From assembly GCF_002079055.1 (NCBI RefSeq), contig NC_047491.1, positions 1 to 64,000 on the forward strand: DNA of 64,000 nt, given 5' to 3'. Numbering within the stretch: the stretch's first letter is position 1; every line of letters starts with the position of its first letter. The stretch is from Saccharomyces paradoxus (taxonomy: Eukaryota > Ascomycota > Saccharomycetes > Saccharomycetales > Saccharomycetaceae). Both the position numbers and the translations under genes were made by a program. Shown here piece by piece: positions 32,579-41,349 of this stretch. Below the pieces are notes generated by a model that saw only the letters and a program-made list of their open reading frames with translations, made no database searches and had not been told where the DNA came from.

Positions 32579-32655
32579 ATGCTAAGCTATTTCCAAGGGT
32601 TCGTGCCCATACATACCATATTTTACTCTGTGTTCCATCCCACGGAAGGTTCTAA
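32563..32655 (+). promoter_or_regulatory. Overlapping upstream ORF at the NPR2 start
   Basis: An ATG at 32563, 16 bp before the NPR2 ATG and out of frame, opens about 30 codons (MTRAANAKLF...) and ends inside NPR2. If the mRNA begins upstream of it, scanning ribosomes would meet it first and NPR2 would need leaky scanning. If transcription starts between the two ATGs it has no effect. Confidence 0.5.
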
Positions 32656-34426
32656 AATTAAATATGAGTTCCCCCCAAATAATCTGAAAAATCATGGCAT
32701 CAATTTCAACACATTCAAAAATTACATCATACCGAAGCCTATACTATGCCACAAGTTGGTCACTTTCAAATATGGTACATATAGAATTGTCTGCTATCCT
32801 GTAACAATTAATTCTCCAATATACGCTAGAAATTTTTTCAGTTTCAATTTTGTGTTTGTATTCCCGTATGATTGTGAGACGTCTCCCTATGAGCCAGCTA
32901 TCACCAGACTGGGCAAAATGTTCAAAGTTCTTGAAGAGCAAAACCAATTGCTGTCCAAATCTGAAAGAGATCCAGTTTTCTTTGATTTAAAGGCGTTGGA
33001 AAACTCCACAACAACGCCTTCTACTGCAGGTCCTTCATCCACGCCAAATCCCAGTAGTAACACCACACCAACTCATCCTACGTCCGACAAAGATACGAAA
33101 GATTTGAGAAGCAGTAGATACAGTGAGCTTATCAAAGAGTTAGGACTTCCGCAGTCCGCGTTTTCTATACAAGACCTACTAATGAGAATTTTCCAAGACC
33201 TGAATAACTATTCCGAATGTCTCATACCAATAGATGAGGGAAATGCTGTGGACATAAAGATTTTTCCGCTTTTGAGACCGCCTACAACTTGTGTATCACT
33301 AGAAGATGTCCCTTTGTCGTCCGTGAATTTGAAAAAGATTATTGATGTCAACTGGGATCCAACAATGATGAGCATAGTCCCTTTCATTGATGGCTTAAAC
33401 AACATTGCAAAAATCTCGAAACTGAGCAACAGTGATCCTGGTCTGGTTATAGAGTGTATACGGCATTTAATATACTACAAGTGCGTTACATTATCAGATA
33501 TATTCCAGTTTTCTAACATATATGCGCCTTCTTCATTAATCAGGAGTTTTCTGACCGATCCACTAATGGCCAGTGATTGCCAATCTTATGTCACGTTCCC
33601 CGAAGTGTCTAAATTATCAAGCCTACCCTTAAATAAAAGTTTGGGTTCTGGTGACCAAGATTCACCGTCATTTTCTGTACGAAGAAAATCTAAGTCGTCT
33701 AGCATACCTTCAAACCCAGATTCTAGAACTACATCTTTTAGTTCTACCAGTAAAGTCTCCCAAAACTCCTCCTTAAATTCCTCTTTCTCATCAGTTTATA
33801 AGGATTGGAGGCAATCACAAACCTCCTGCTCGAGCTCAAATATACATGTCATCAACGACCGCAATCGATTCCTACCAACAAGATCATGCTTGTTTGACCT
33901 TTATAGATCACTCTCACAGGGTCAAACATTGAAAACATGGTATGAATCGAAGTATATGATTTTAAAGGAAAATAACATCGATATAAGAAGGTTCATAACG
34001 TTCGGTCTGGAAAAACGTATCATCTATAGATGCTACTCTTTTCCAGTGATGCTAAACACCGGTTCGCGTGAAACGAAAGAAATGACACCAATGAAAACAA
34101 AAGATTTTCTAAATGAGGATAAGTCACTTGAGAAAAGAAATCACGATTATTCACTTTCAGTCACAAGGTCTAAAAATACAGCAAAATCCAGTAACTTGAA
34201 ACCAGAAAGGCCCTCGAAGGTTTCGTTTGAAATGCAAAGGGCAAGTTCTTTGGCAACAGGTAGTAGTACCATACCAAAACTCACCGACGAAGAAGAACGC
34301 ATTCTTGAGGAATCTGTTAGGAGTGCCGAAAATTTTGATAAAATTTGCGTATTACTTGGAAAACCTAAACTAGAAGTCGAGAGTTACTTAAACGAATTAG
34401 GAGAATTTAAGGTAATCAATAGTTGA
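32579..34426 (+). CDS. NPR2: NPR2, SEACIT (GATOR1-like) subunit
   Basis: Npr2 forms SEACIT with Npr3 and Iml1 at the vacuole and inhibits TORC1 when amino acids, especially nitrogen sources, are scarce. It is also needed for growth on poor nitrogen and proper amino acid permease function. The 615 residues match the yeast protein. The N-terminal longin-like part (about 1-110) begins MLSYFQGFVPIHTIFYSVF. A Thr/Ser/Pro-rich linker (about 140-170) has PEST character. The ILIRSF/CIRHLIYYKCVTLSDIFQF region is the conserved middle, and the C-terminus is winged-helix-like. Ser-rich linkers (about 350-420) may be phosphorylated. The divergent partner is the CAN1 permease, a gene of related physiology. 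Confidence 0.95.
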   Translation: MLSYFQGFVPIHTIFYSVFHPTEGSKIKYEFPPNNLKNHGINFNTFKNYIIPKPILCHKLVTFKYGTYRIVCYPVTINSPIYARNFFSFNFVFVFPYDCETSPYEPAITRLGKMFKVLEEQNQLLSKSERDPVFFDLKALENSTTTPSTAGPSSTPNPSSNTTPTHPTSDKDTKDLRSSRYSELIKELGLPQSAFSIQDLLMRIFQDLNNYSECLIPIDEGNAVDIKIFPLLRPPTTCVSLEDVPLSSVNLKKIIDVNWDPTMMSIVPFIDGLNNIAKISKLSNSDPGLVIECIRHLIYYKCVTLSDIFQFSNIYAPSSLIRSFLTDPLMASDCQSYVTFPEVSKLSSLPLNKSLGSGDQDSPSFSVRRKSKSSSIPSNPDSRTTSFSSTSKVSQNSSLNSSFSSVYKDWRQSQTSCSSSNIHVINDRNRFLPTRSCLFDLYRSLSQGQTLKTWYESKYMILKENNIDIRRFITFGLEKRIIYRCYSFPVMLNTGSRETKEMTPMKTKDFLNEDKSLEKRNHDYSLSVTRSKNTAKSSNLKPERPSKVSFEMQRASSLATGSSTIPKLTDEEERILEESVRSAENFDKICVLLGKPKLEVESYLNELGEFKVINS

Positions 34427-34691
34427 AATAAAGAATTTCATTGTCCATTAAATTGTTATGTTTTTTTTTAATATTACAACCTATTGCCGTGAATAAAGAT
34501 AGTACATATAAATCGTGCTGTTTATATAGGTAGCTCCGTGAAAGTTGTTTTAGGTTCATCCCTTGATGTGTTCGATGGAGTCAGTTTTTACTCTTATATC
34601 TTGTTTTCTAATGAATAACTGAGCATTCTTTACATACTTGTTTGTATGAACCATTAGTTTGAATATATATCTGATTGAAAGGCGGTAGCAA
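34427..34691. other. Convergent NPR2-CIN8 3' interval
   Basis: A 265-bp convergent 3' region, AT-rich with T8 near 34461 and TATATA words, typical of yeast 3'-processing signals. No gene was seen. Confidence 0.6.
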
Positions 34692-37600
34692 CTATTCAGT
34701 CTTTAGCATTTTTCTTGAGCCTTCACTGTCCGCATTTTCGCTCGATTTGTTTCCATCTTCAATTGCATGTTTTTTGGGAGACATTATACTCTGCACTGAA
34801 TTTCCGTTTGTGTTTGATAATCTTAGAGGCATTCTCTTACTTAAATTTGGTATTTCCTTCAATATGTTATCAATCATTTCGTCTTTGGTAGCATTTTCCT
34901 TGTTGCCATAGTTTTTCATTATATTTTCAATTGTATTGTAGATATCATCCACATTTGTTATATGGGAGTGTGTTGATGTTATCGAATTCTCAATATTATC
35001 CTTCAATATGTTATGCTTATTAATGAGGTGCTTGAATTGATCATTAAACTTGGTATTGTTCTTCAAAAGGGATATAGCATTCTCTGATTCCTCCACTTGT
35101 CCTTTCATGACTGAAATAGACTCGTTCATCGAATTTGATGATGTATCAACGGTACTCTTGATTTGTGATAACGTTGAGGCCATGCTGTTATAAAACTCAT
35201 TATTCATGGAGTCACAATCATTTATCAAATCAAATGAATTTTCCCACTTGACGCGTTTGGGTTCAAATAGATCCATTTCTTGATCGATAACTGCACTGGT
35301 TGCAGTTGTCAGATTCTGCATTATTAGTTTTTTATTTTCGTCAAGGTGGTCGTTTAAAGTCTTTTTAAAGTTTTCAACAAACTCGTTTGTTCTCTTCTCG
35401 ATATTTTCATAAGTAGAATCTACGTGACGGTTTAGTAATTCTTGATGGTTATTTTTGAAAAAGTGATTTTTTAAGTATTGCTTTAGGTTGTTATTCTCTT
35501 CGCTAATATCAGAAAGATTCTCAGCTATATTTTTATAAAATTTTTGAAAATCCACTCTTATTATGTCGATTTTTTCAACAATAACATTGAAGAATTTAGG
35601 AGATTCATTTAAAATTTTCTTCACACAATCTTTATACATTAGTTCAGCCTTTTCTTGCATGGTTTTCATGAGAGTTAGTACTTCATTTTTGATTATATCA
35701 AGATTTGGTTGGATATTAGTTTCTTGAAGAATATTTTCCTGTTGCATAGTATTTAATTGTAAAAACAATGTAGATTTCAAATTTTTAATTTCTTTAGTAA
35801 TATGCGTTTCAAACTTTTTATTAAGGTCAAGCTCTCTTCTTTTATAATCGTGCAGGGCCGCTTGCATTACCTCAGTCAACTTCTGTAGTTTGTTATTGAA
35901 GCCGGATATTTCAATTTCAGTTTTATGCTGTTTTTCTAGTTGCGATCTTAAGTGATCGATAGTGGCTTTTAATGATTCTATTTGGGAATTTTGAGATTGA
36001 ATGGTTTGTTTTGACTTCAATTTATCTTTTACTAGCAATGAATTTTTCGATGCCAAACCCTCAATTTCTCTTTTACATTCTTGAACCTCATTTTTATAAC
36101 TCTCTAAATCGCCGTTCAAATTTTTGTAATGATCCTGACTCATATATATTCCTTCTTTGGATTTTGTGGAAAGTAAATCAGATTTAATCTTTGCTAATTC
36201 CATAGTTATATTTTTAACCAAAATATCCTTCATTATGAATGCTCCCAGTTGTGGCTTGTTCTTGATGTTTTTTGCCTTCGAAGCATATTCTAATGTACTG
36301 CAGGTTTCTTCAGAAGTCACCTTTGCGGGCGATATAGTAGCAATTAGTGCAGTTTTAGTATTACCGCCGAGGGAATCTTGAAGCAAGCGGGTTAATTTTG
36401 ACTCACGAAAAGGTATATGACCGCTTTTATCCACGAGAGCATTTATGACCCTACCCAGCGTCAGTAGACTTTGGTTGATTGAACCAGCTTCTTTGGCACG
36501 TTGATTTAATGCTCCGGATCGGTTAATATTTTCTGACCCAGCTAAGTCCACAAGATTCATTTTGGAAATTCTAAACAGTTCATCCTGGTGTTTTTTGTAC
36601 AAAGTGATTGTAAAAATGGTATGAGATCTACTTGAAAAATCATTCATTTTAGTAGAAGCTACTTGCCTATGTTTTAACCCTCTTTGTAACAGGTTTAATC
36701 CTTCCATAGCATTTGTTATGTGAAATTCTTGCAGATTTTGGATGTATATACCGTTTGATTGGTCATTTGGAGCCATCGAACTTCTTTGACCGTTATTTGT
36801 GTTGGTGGTACTAGAAGCGTTATTAGTCGCGGAACCGGAATTAGAGGAAGAATTGTTTCTGGAATTCATGGTTTGTTGTTGTTGTTGATACTGTTGCTTG
36901 ATAGTATTCGGCAGCGATTTCGTCCTTAGTCTTTTTCTAAGTAGGGCAGCTTTAGGTGTTAGATCATTCAATGACCTCGGAGAACTATTTCTAGAATTAC
37001 TCCTGGAACTACTAGCACTGTTGCTAGTGGTATTGTTTGCTGTGCTTGAATCGAAAATTCTCAATTTCTTCATAAATTGGCCATCAAAGCCATTACTACT
37101 AGAATTATTGCTATTGTTGTCCAAGAGATCCTTTAATTCTTCGTTGTAGAGTTCGATGAATGAACACTTTACCACGTAATCATTCTGTTGCAATTCCAAC
37201 GTGTCAAATAACTTCAAAAGAACCCTCGGTATAATTCCTGCCGCATCGCTCAATTCACCATTATATAGCTTTTCATCGCCTGTCATTGTGTAGGTTTTAC
37301 CCGTTGACGTCATACCGTACACTAATACGGTACAATTGTAACCTTTAATGAAATCCTGGAATAAAGGGCCTGCCACTTCATCAAAAATTAGATCCTGGGA
37401 AGCACCAGGCCCGAAGACTTTGTCAACTGTATATCTCTTGGCATTCATTTGAGCAGTTATACCTGTATCTCCCGTGGTATTAATGGAAATTTCCTTAGAA
37501 CCTGTAATATCCGGGACATTCACCACTACAGAGCTTTTCATACTAATTTCCCTTTCATTCCTACCTCTGCACCGCACTGCTACAGTAATGTTCAGTTCCT

Positions 37601-37697
37601 CATTAGGAGCATTGTGACATCCGATTTGAGCGTTGCCATTTTTACTGGTGCTATTGGAGCTTCTCTCTTGACTAATATTTTGATTTTCCACTGGCAT
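34692..37697 (-). CDS. CIN8: CIN8, kinesin-5 mitotic motor
   Basis: A 1001-residue bipolar kinesin-5 that crosslinks and slides antiparallel spindle microtubules; yeast Cin8 can also move to minus ends. The N-terminal motor has P-loop GMTSTGKT at 128-135, switch I NDFSSRSHT and switch II LVDLAGSE. A very large Asn/Ser/Gln-rich insert sits in loop 8 (about 200-310), including a Q run; in S. cerevisiae this insert controls directionality and clustering. Coiled-coil stalk follows (about 500-900), then the C-terminal BimC-like and basic nuclear-localisation tail (SPKKHAIED). The true start is the ATG at 37697; the preceding codon is TTG. SCB-like CGCGAAA is about 205 bp upstream (37903-37909). 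Confidence 0.96.
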   Translation of the reverse strand: MPVENQNISQERSSNSTSKNGNAQIGCHNAPNEELNITVAVRCRGRNEREISMKSSVVVNVPDITGSKEISINTTGDTGITAQMNAKRYTVDKVFGPGASQDLIFDEVAGPLFQDFIKGYNCTVLVYGMTSTGKTYTMTGDEKLYNGELSDAAGIIPRVLLKLFDTLELQQNDYVVKCSFIELYNEELKDLLDNNSNNSSSNGFDGQFMKKLRIFDSSTANNTTSNSASSSRSNSRNSSPRSLNDLTPKAALLRKRLRTKSLPNTIKQQYQQQQQTMNSRNNSSSNSGSATNNASSTTNTNNGQRSSMAPNDQSNGIYIQNLQEFHITNAMEGLNLLQRGLKHRQVASTKMNDFSSRSHTIFTITLYKKHQDELFRISKMNLVDLAGSENINRSGALNQRAKEAGSINQSLLTLGRVINALVDKSGHIPFRESKLTRLLQDSLGGNTKTALIATISPAKVTSEETCSTLEYASKAKNIKNKPQLGAFIMKDILVKNITMELAKIKSDLLSTKSKEGIYMSQDHYKNLNGDLESYKNEVQECKREIEGLASKNSLLVKDKLKSKQTIQSQNSQIESLKATIDHLRSQLEKQHKTEIEISGFNNKLQKLTEVMQAALHDYKRRELDLNKKFETHITKEIKNLKSTLFLQLNTMQQENILQETNIQPNLDIIKNEVLTLMKTMQEKAELMYKDCVKKILNESPKFFNVIVEKIDIIRVDFQKFYKNIAENLSDISEENNNLKQYLKNHFFKNNHQELLNRHVDSTYENIEKRTNEFVENFKKTLNDHLDENKKLIMQNLTTATSAVIDQEMDLFEPKRVKWENSFDLINDCDSMNNEFYNSMASTLSQIKSTVDTSSNSMNESISVMKGQVEESENAISLLKNNTKFNDQFKHLINKHNILKDNIENSITSTHSHITNVDDIYNTIENIMKNYGNKENATKDEMIDNILKEIPNLSKRMPLRLSNTNGNSVQSIMSPKKHAIEDGNKSSENADSEGSRKMLKTE

Positions 37698-38187
37698 CAA
37701 ACAAATTCTTTCTTGTTGTATTTTTCACACTTTAGTATACTTTTTATTTAACTCTTCTTTGAAATTATTTGCTTCTGTTTTTACACTCAATGTTACCTTT
37801 TGGTCATACCAAAATACCACTGTCGCTGTTAAGAAGTGGGTCACAAAGGAAGTAGTGTTTAGATGGTGTTATTGTTGCGCTTTTGTTTGTTTGTTTTGTT
37901 TATTTCGCGTTCTTAACCCATCGTCACTAAAGACGAACAAGAATTCCAACAGGTAAGTGACTTTCAAATCGAATACATAATAAAAGTAACAGTTATTATT
38001 TGATTAAAAACGCAAATATTTAGTAAAATATGTGGGACATATAATTTCATAGATAAAAAAAATAAATTCAGGTTTGATAAAATGGGGATATAAAGAAGTG
38101 GGCAAACGATAGTAAAGAGGGACTCCGACTTGTAACCTCGAAACGATAAAACAGAAAGAAACAGCTGAAATTTTTCTAAATAAAGAA
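37698..38187. other. CIN8 promoter and PRB1 3' interval
   Basis: CIN8 is preceded by an SCB-like motif (CGCGAAA on the minus strand at 37903-37909), fitting cell-cycle expression. The other half is the PRB1 3' region, A/T-rich. No gene was seen. Confidence 0.5.
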
Positions 38188-40071
38188 TTAAATGATATTC
38201 AATTTATCAAGAACATCTCTCACTTGATCAAAGATCAAGTCGGTCTTTGAGCCGATGAATTCATCCATTTTCAATTCTTGCTTGAAGCCAGATGAATGGG
38301 ACTTTTTGGTGTCATTCCAGAAGGCAGACAAATCTTGACCACCACCGTTGTAGATCAAAACGTTTGGCGTGTCTTCAGGGACATCGAACAAAATGTCCTT
38401 CGTACTGTAATGAATCAACTTCTTTTTCAATTGTTGAGGAGTCAAAGAGTCTTGACCCAATTCGAAAAATTCACTATCAGAACCTGGTTGCAACGACAAA
38501 AAGTAGGTCAACAAACCAGCAACGTGAGGGGAAGCCATGGACGTACCGGATAAAGTGGCGGTGGCTTCATCACTCCCAATGTAGGTGGACAAAATGTTCA
38601 AACCTGGGGCGAAAACGTCGACACACTTACCCCAGTTGGAAAAGTAGGCTCTGTCATCGCTTAACGTGGAAGCTCCGACAGTGATGGCTTTATCAGCAGA
38701 AGCTGGGGAGGTGTTACAAGCATCTTGGTTTTCATTACCAGCAGCTACGGCGAAGTGAATACCGGCTTCAACGGCTGCGTTGACGGCCAAGTCCAAAGCG
38801 GGGGACTTACCACCACCAAGGGACATATTGGCTGTGGAACCCTTGAATCCCTTTTTCTTTTCTTCGGCTTGCTTTTGGTGGGCCTTTGCGGCATATTCGA
38901 CACCCTTGACGACATCAGACATGGTACCAGACCCGTTTGACCTCAAGACTTTGACAGCGACGACATTGGCGTTCTTAGCGACACCGTAGTGTTTGGAAGC
39001 GATAGTACCGGCACAGTGTGTACCGTGGCCGTTACCGTCGAGGTCTTCGTCGTTGAGTGGGATGGTTTTCCCCCAAATGGCTCTCTTTTCGAAGTCCTTG
39101 TGGTTGACGTTGACACCGGTGTCAATAACATAGGATGTGACGCCGCGACCAGCATCATCGTCGTAGAGATACTTGTTGAAAGACCCCAAGTTCAGGCGCT
39201 CTCTGTGAGAGATACGGGCCAACCCCCATGGGGCGCTGTTTTGAGTGTCAAACTCCGTAGCTTCCACAACAGAGTCTCTTTCGACAAAGTCTACTAATGG
39301 GTTTTGACGTATCAAGTCGACAATCTCTTGGGTGAAGTAGCCGATGTAACCGGAGAAAAGATTATCGATGTTGAAGGAGTCCTGGATACCGCCAGCTTCA
39401 GAGGTCGATAAGGAGGTGTCTTTAGTGGAAATGAAAAAAGCGTCTTCAGCAGATAAGTTCTCTACAGATTGGAGTTGTGCTTGATGGACGCTCTCCTTGT
39501 GGAAATCGATCTCTTCTTGAGGGACTCCCTTCTTGAAGACGATGATGTAGCGGTTGGGGATGATCTTGGAGATGGCGTCTGGGTTGAATTGAGCAGTGGA
39601 CACCAAAGGAGCCAGCCTGTTGTGGTGCCTCCCTTTTTCCAATGTCTTTGCGTGGTGCTTCTTATCCTTCACTTTCTTGTCCTTCGCCTTCTTCTTCTTC
39701 TTCTCCTCCAACTTCTTCTCGTGGCAGCCACCTTTATGGTGAGGCTTCTGCTCCTCATCATCAGAGCTCTCGTGCTTAGGCTTCATGCCCTTTCCTCCCT
39801 CGTGACCCCTCCCATGGGAACCTTTTTTTAACTGTTTTTTCTCGCCGGATTCAGAGGACTCCTCGTCATCGTGTTCCGGACCCTTATGGCCCTTCTTGGA
39901 AGGCCTTGTTTCGCTATCTCTAACGAATTCCACGTTTCTAGGTTTCTCTTGCTGGTCGTCCTTGTTCACCAGTTCATGGTGGTCGGCGGCATTTTCAAGA
40001 TTTGGGATGACCAGAGCAGCAGAGATGCTCCCTAGGGCACCGAGTGTAAATAAAGTATTTTCTAACTTCAT
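38188..40071 (-). CDS. PRB1: PRB1, vacuolar proteinase B (subtilisin family)
   Basis: Prb1 is a serine protease that matures other vacuolar hydrolases and degrades proteins in starvation. The precursor has a signal peptide (about 1-19) and a long propeptide. Catalytic Asp317 lies in YVIDTGVN, His349 in GNGHGTHCAG and Ser511 in SGTSMASPH, with oxyanion Asn446 in AAGNEN. By comparison with the known processing site, the mature enzyme should begin at Glu273. The propeptide has a Lys/Glu/His-rich low-complexity zone (about 55-150) that differs from S288C. Total length is 627, eight fewer than S288C. A TATA box (TATAAAAG, minus strand, 40186-40193) is about 115 bp upstream. Confidence 0.96.
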   Translation of the reverse strand: MKLENTLFTLGALGSISAALVIPNLENAADHHELVNKDDQQEKPRNVEFVRDSETRPSKKGHKGPEHDDEESSESGEKKQLKKGSHGRGHEGGKGMKPKHESSDDEEQKPHHKGGCHEKKLEEKKKKKAKDKKVKDKKHHAKTLEKGRHHNRLAPLVSTAQFNPDAISKIIPNRYIIVFKKGVPQEEIDFHKESVHQAQLQSVENLSAEDAFFISTKDTSLSTSEAGGIQDSFNIDNLFSGYIGYFTQEIVDLIRQNPLVDFVERDSVVEATEFDTQNSAPWGLARISHRERLNLGSFNKYLYDDDAGRGVTSYVIDTGVNVNHKDFEKRAIWGKTIPLNDEDLDGNGHGTHCAGTIASKHYGVAKNANVVAVKVLRSNGSGTMSDVVKGVEYAAKAHQKQAEEKKKGFKGSTANMSLGGGKSPALDLAVNAAVEAGIHFAVAAGNENQDACNTSPASADKAITVGASTLSDDRAYFSNWGKCVDVFAPGLNILSTYIGSDEATATLSGTSMASPHVAGLLTYFLSLQPGSDSEFFELGQDSLTPQQLKKKLIHYSTKDILFDVPEDTPNVLIYNGGGQDLSAFWNDTKKSHSSGFKQELKMDEFIGSKTDLIFDQVRDVLDKLNII

Positions 40072-40516
40072 CTTTGCTTGTTAGAATTAGATTTAGTGTG
40101 TTTTTTTTATTGGCGATGAAGCTAATTGGCCTCTTAAGTGTGTATGGAAAGAACTCCAATATAGCGGGACGTAACATTGGCCCCCTTTTATATCCATCGC
40201 GCTCTTTATCGCGGGTGTGTTTTGCCCCCGCCACTCCCGCCGGCCCTGCCGTGATAAGCCACTGCAGTGGCATTATGAGCCTAAATCTTTCTTTTTCAAC
40301 AACATCCCTAGATTTCTAGACCATAAAACCCTGCCGTCCTGCTAACCCGGAGCATTTGCGCTCACCAACATTCTGCAACCCTCGTTTGCTCTCCTCCCGG
40401 GACCCCGGGCACAGGTGCATAGAAGGCACAGACCTGATCTGTCGGGTGCAGTTAAAAAAGTCTTGGCAAAAATTTTATTGATCACACTATTGTGCTATAC
40501 AGACGGTATGTAATTT
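40072..40516 (-). promoter_or_regulatory. PRB1 promoter region
   Basis: TATAAAAG is on the minus strand at 40186-40193. GC-rich words (GCCCCCGCCACTCCCGCC near 40223-40240) may serve as stress or glucose-linked control sites, since PRB1 is derepressed on starvation. Separates PRB1 from SOM1. No gene was seen. Confidence 0.5.
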
Positions 40517-40741
40517 TTAACTATTTGTGTATGTATCCGTGACCTCGTAGTTAGTGGCTGATTTGTCGGGTGCAATGCAGTGTTCAAAAAGCCTCTTAAA
40601 AGGCGAACAGATATAGTCTGCGCCTTTGAATTGGCACTCCCATTGCACAAGCTCTTTCAGCTGGCAGTCAGTTTTTGAGTCAAGCGTCGCTAACGGTGCG
40701 AGCGCTTGGTTCCTACTGCGAATTGTAGTTGGAGGCGCCAT
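40517..40741 (-). CDS. SOM1: SOM1, subunit of mitochondrial inner membrane peptidase
   Basis: A 74-residue protein equal to yeast Som1, a small subunit of the inner membrane protease with Imp1 and Imp2 that cleaves sorting signals in the intermembrane space. The sequence has four Cys in a twin-CX9C-like layout (CQLKELVQWEC and CSPFKRLFEHC), typical of Mia40-imported intermembrane-space proteins. There is no presequence, as expected for that import route. ATG at 40741 is the only start, and the divergent upstream ORF near 40747 has no ATG in frame at that position. Confidence 0.93.
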   Translation of the reverse strand: MAPPTTIRSRNQALAPLATLDSKTDCQLKELVQWECQFKGADYICSPFKRLFEHCIAPDKSATNYEVTDTYTNS

Positions 40742-41349
40742 GAGGGTTGATTGTCTTATCAGCGATAGATGAGTCTCTGTTTCCTTTTCCTCTCCGCTCC
40801 CCCCTGTTTCTTGTCCATCTCTATCTGTCTATCTACCTTATCTACAGTATGTTTTTTTTTTCGCTTTCACGACACCGCATTACGTATTACATTGCGGAAC
40901 TGTGGATGAGTGGCATATGCACTCTTCTGCAGAAGATTTCGTGCGCAACGGTGTGCTGTAAAGCTAACCTATTTTCTCGCTTGCTTATTCGCTTGCTTGC
41001 TTGTGCATTATGGTCACTGTTACAAGAAGAGGCCCGCATAAATGGTACGTAATAGCAGCCTACCGGGTGAAAATCACATATGTCCAACTCGTTATGTGCA
41101 TACCCGGTGGGGGTTCGTGTGAATTTTTACTTGCGTAGCTTCGAGATTATTTAGAGCGTCCTGCGCATTGGAGGTCTTGTCTATGCTAAGCATGTTTCAT
41201 GTGGTAGGGAATGTTACTCTATTTATATCTTTTTTGGCATTTTGCGTCGTCGGAAAAAAAAGATTAGGTAAGAACAAAAAACCGTTAATGGTTTCAGCAG
41301 TCGAAACGAGTACAAGGACCAAGGCAAAGGTCGGTAAAACCTCAGAACG
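40742..41349. other. SOM1-PCM1 divergent promoter
   Basis: A 608-bp shared promoter. GCTT-rich repeat text lies at about 40976-41005. A plus-strand frame from 40747 to 41052 is open for about 100 codons but begins without ATG; it overlaps the spot of the dubious S288C ORF HHY1. No RNA gene was seen. Confidence 0.45.

Noticed and set aside
38292-39831. Several plus-strand ORFs over PRB1
   Set aside because: Antisense shadows of a strongly codon-biased gene.
40747-41052. Open plus-strand frame at the position of the dubious ORF HHY1
   Set aside because: It has no ATG near its start (preceded by an in-frame stop) and lies in a promoter, so it does not look like a gene here.
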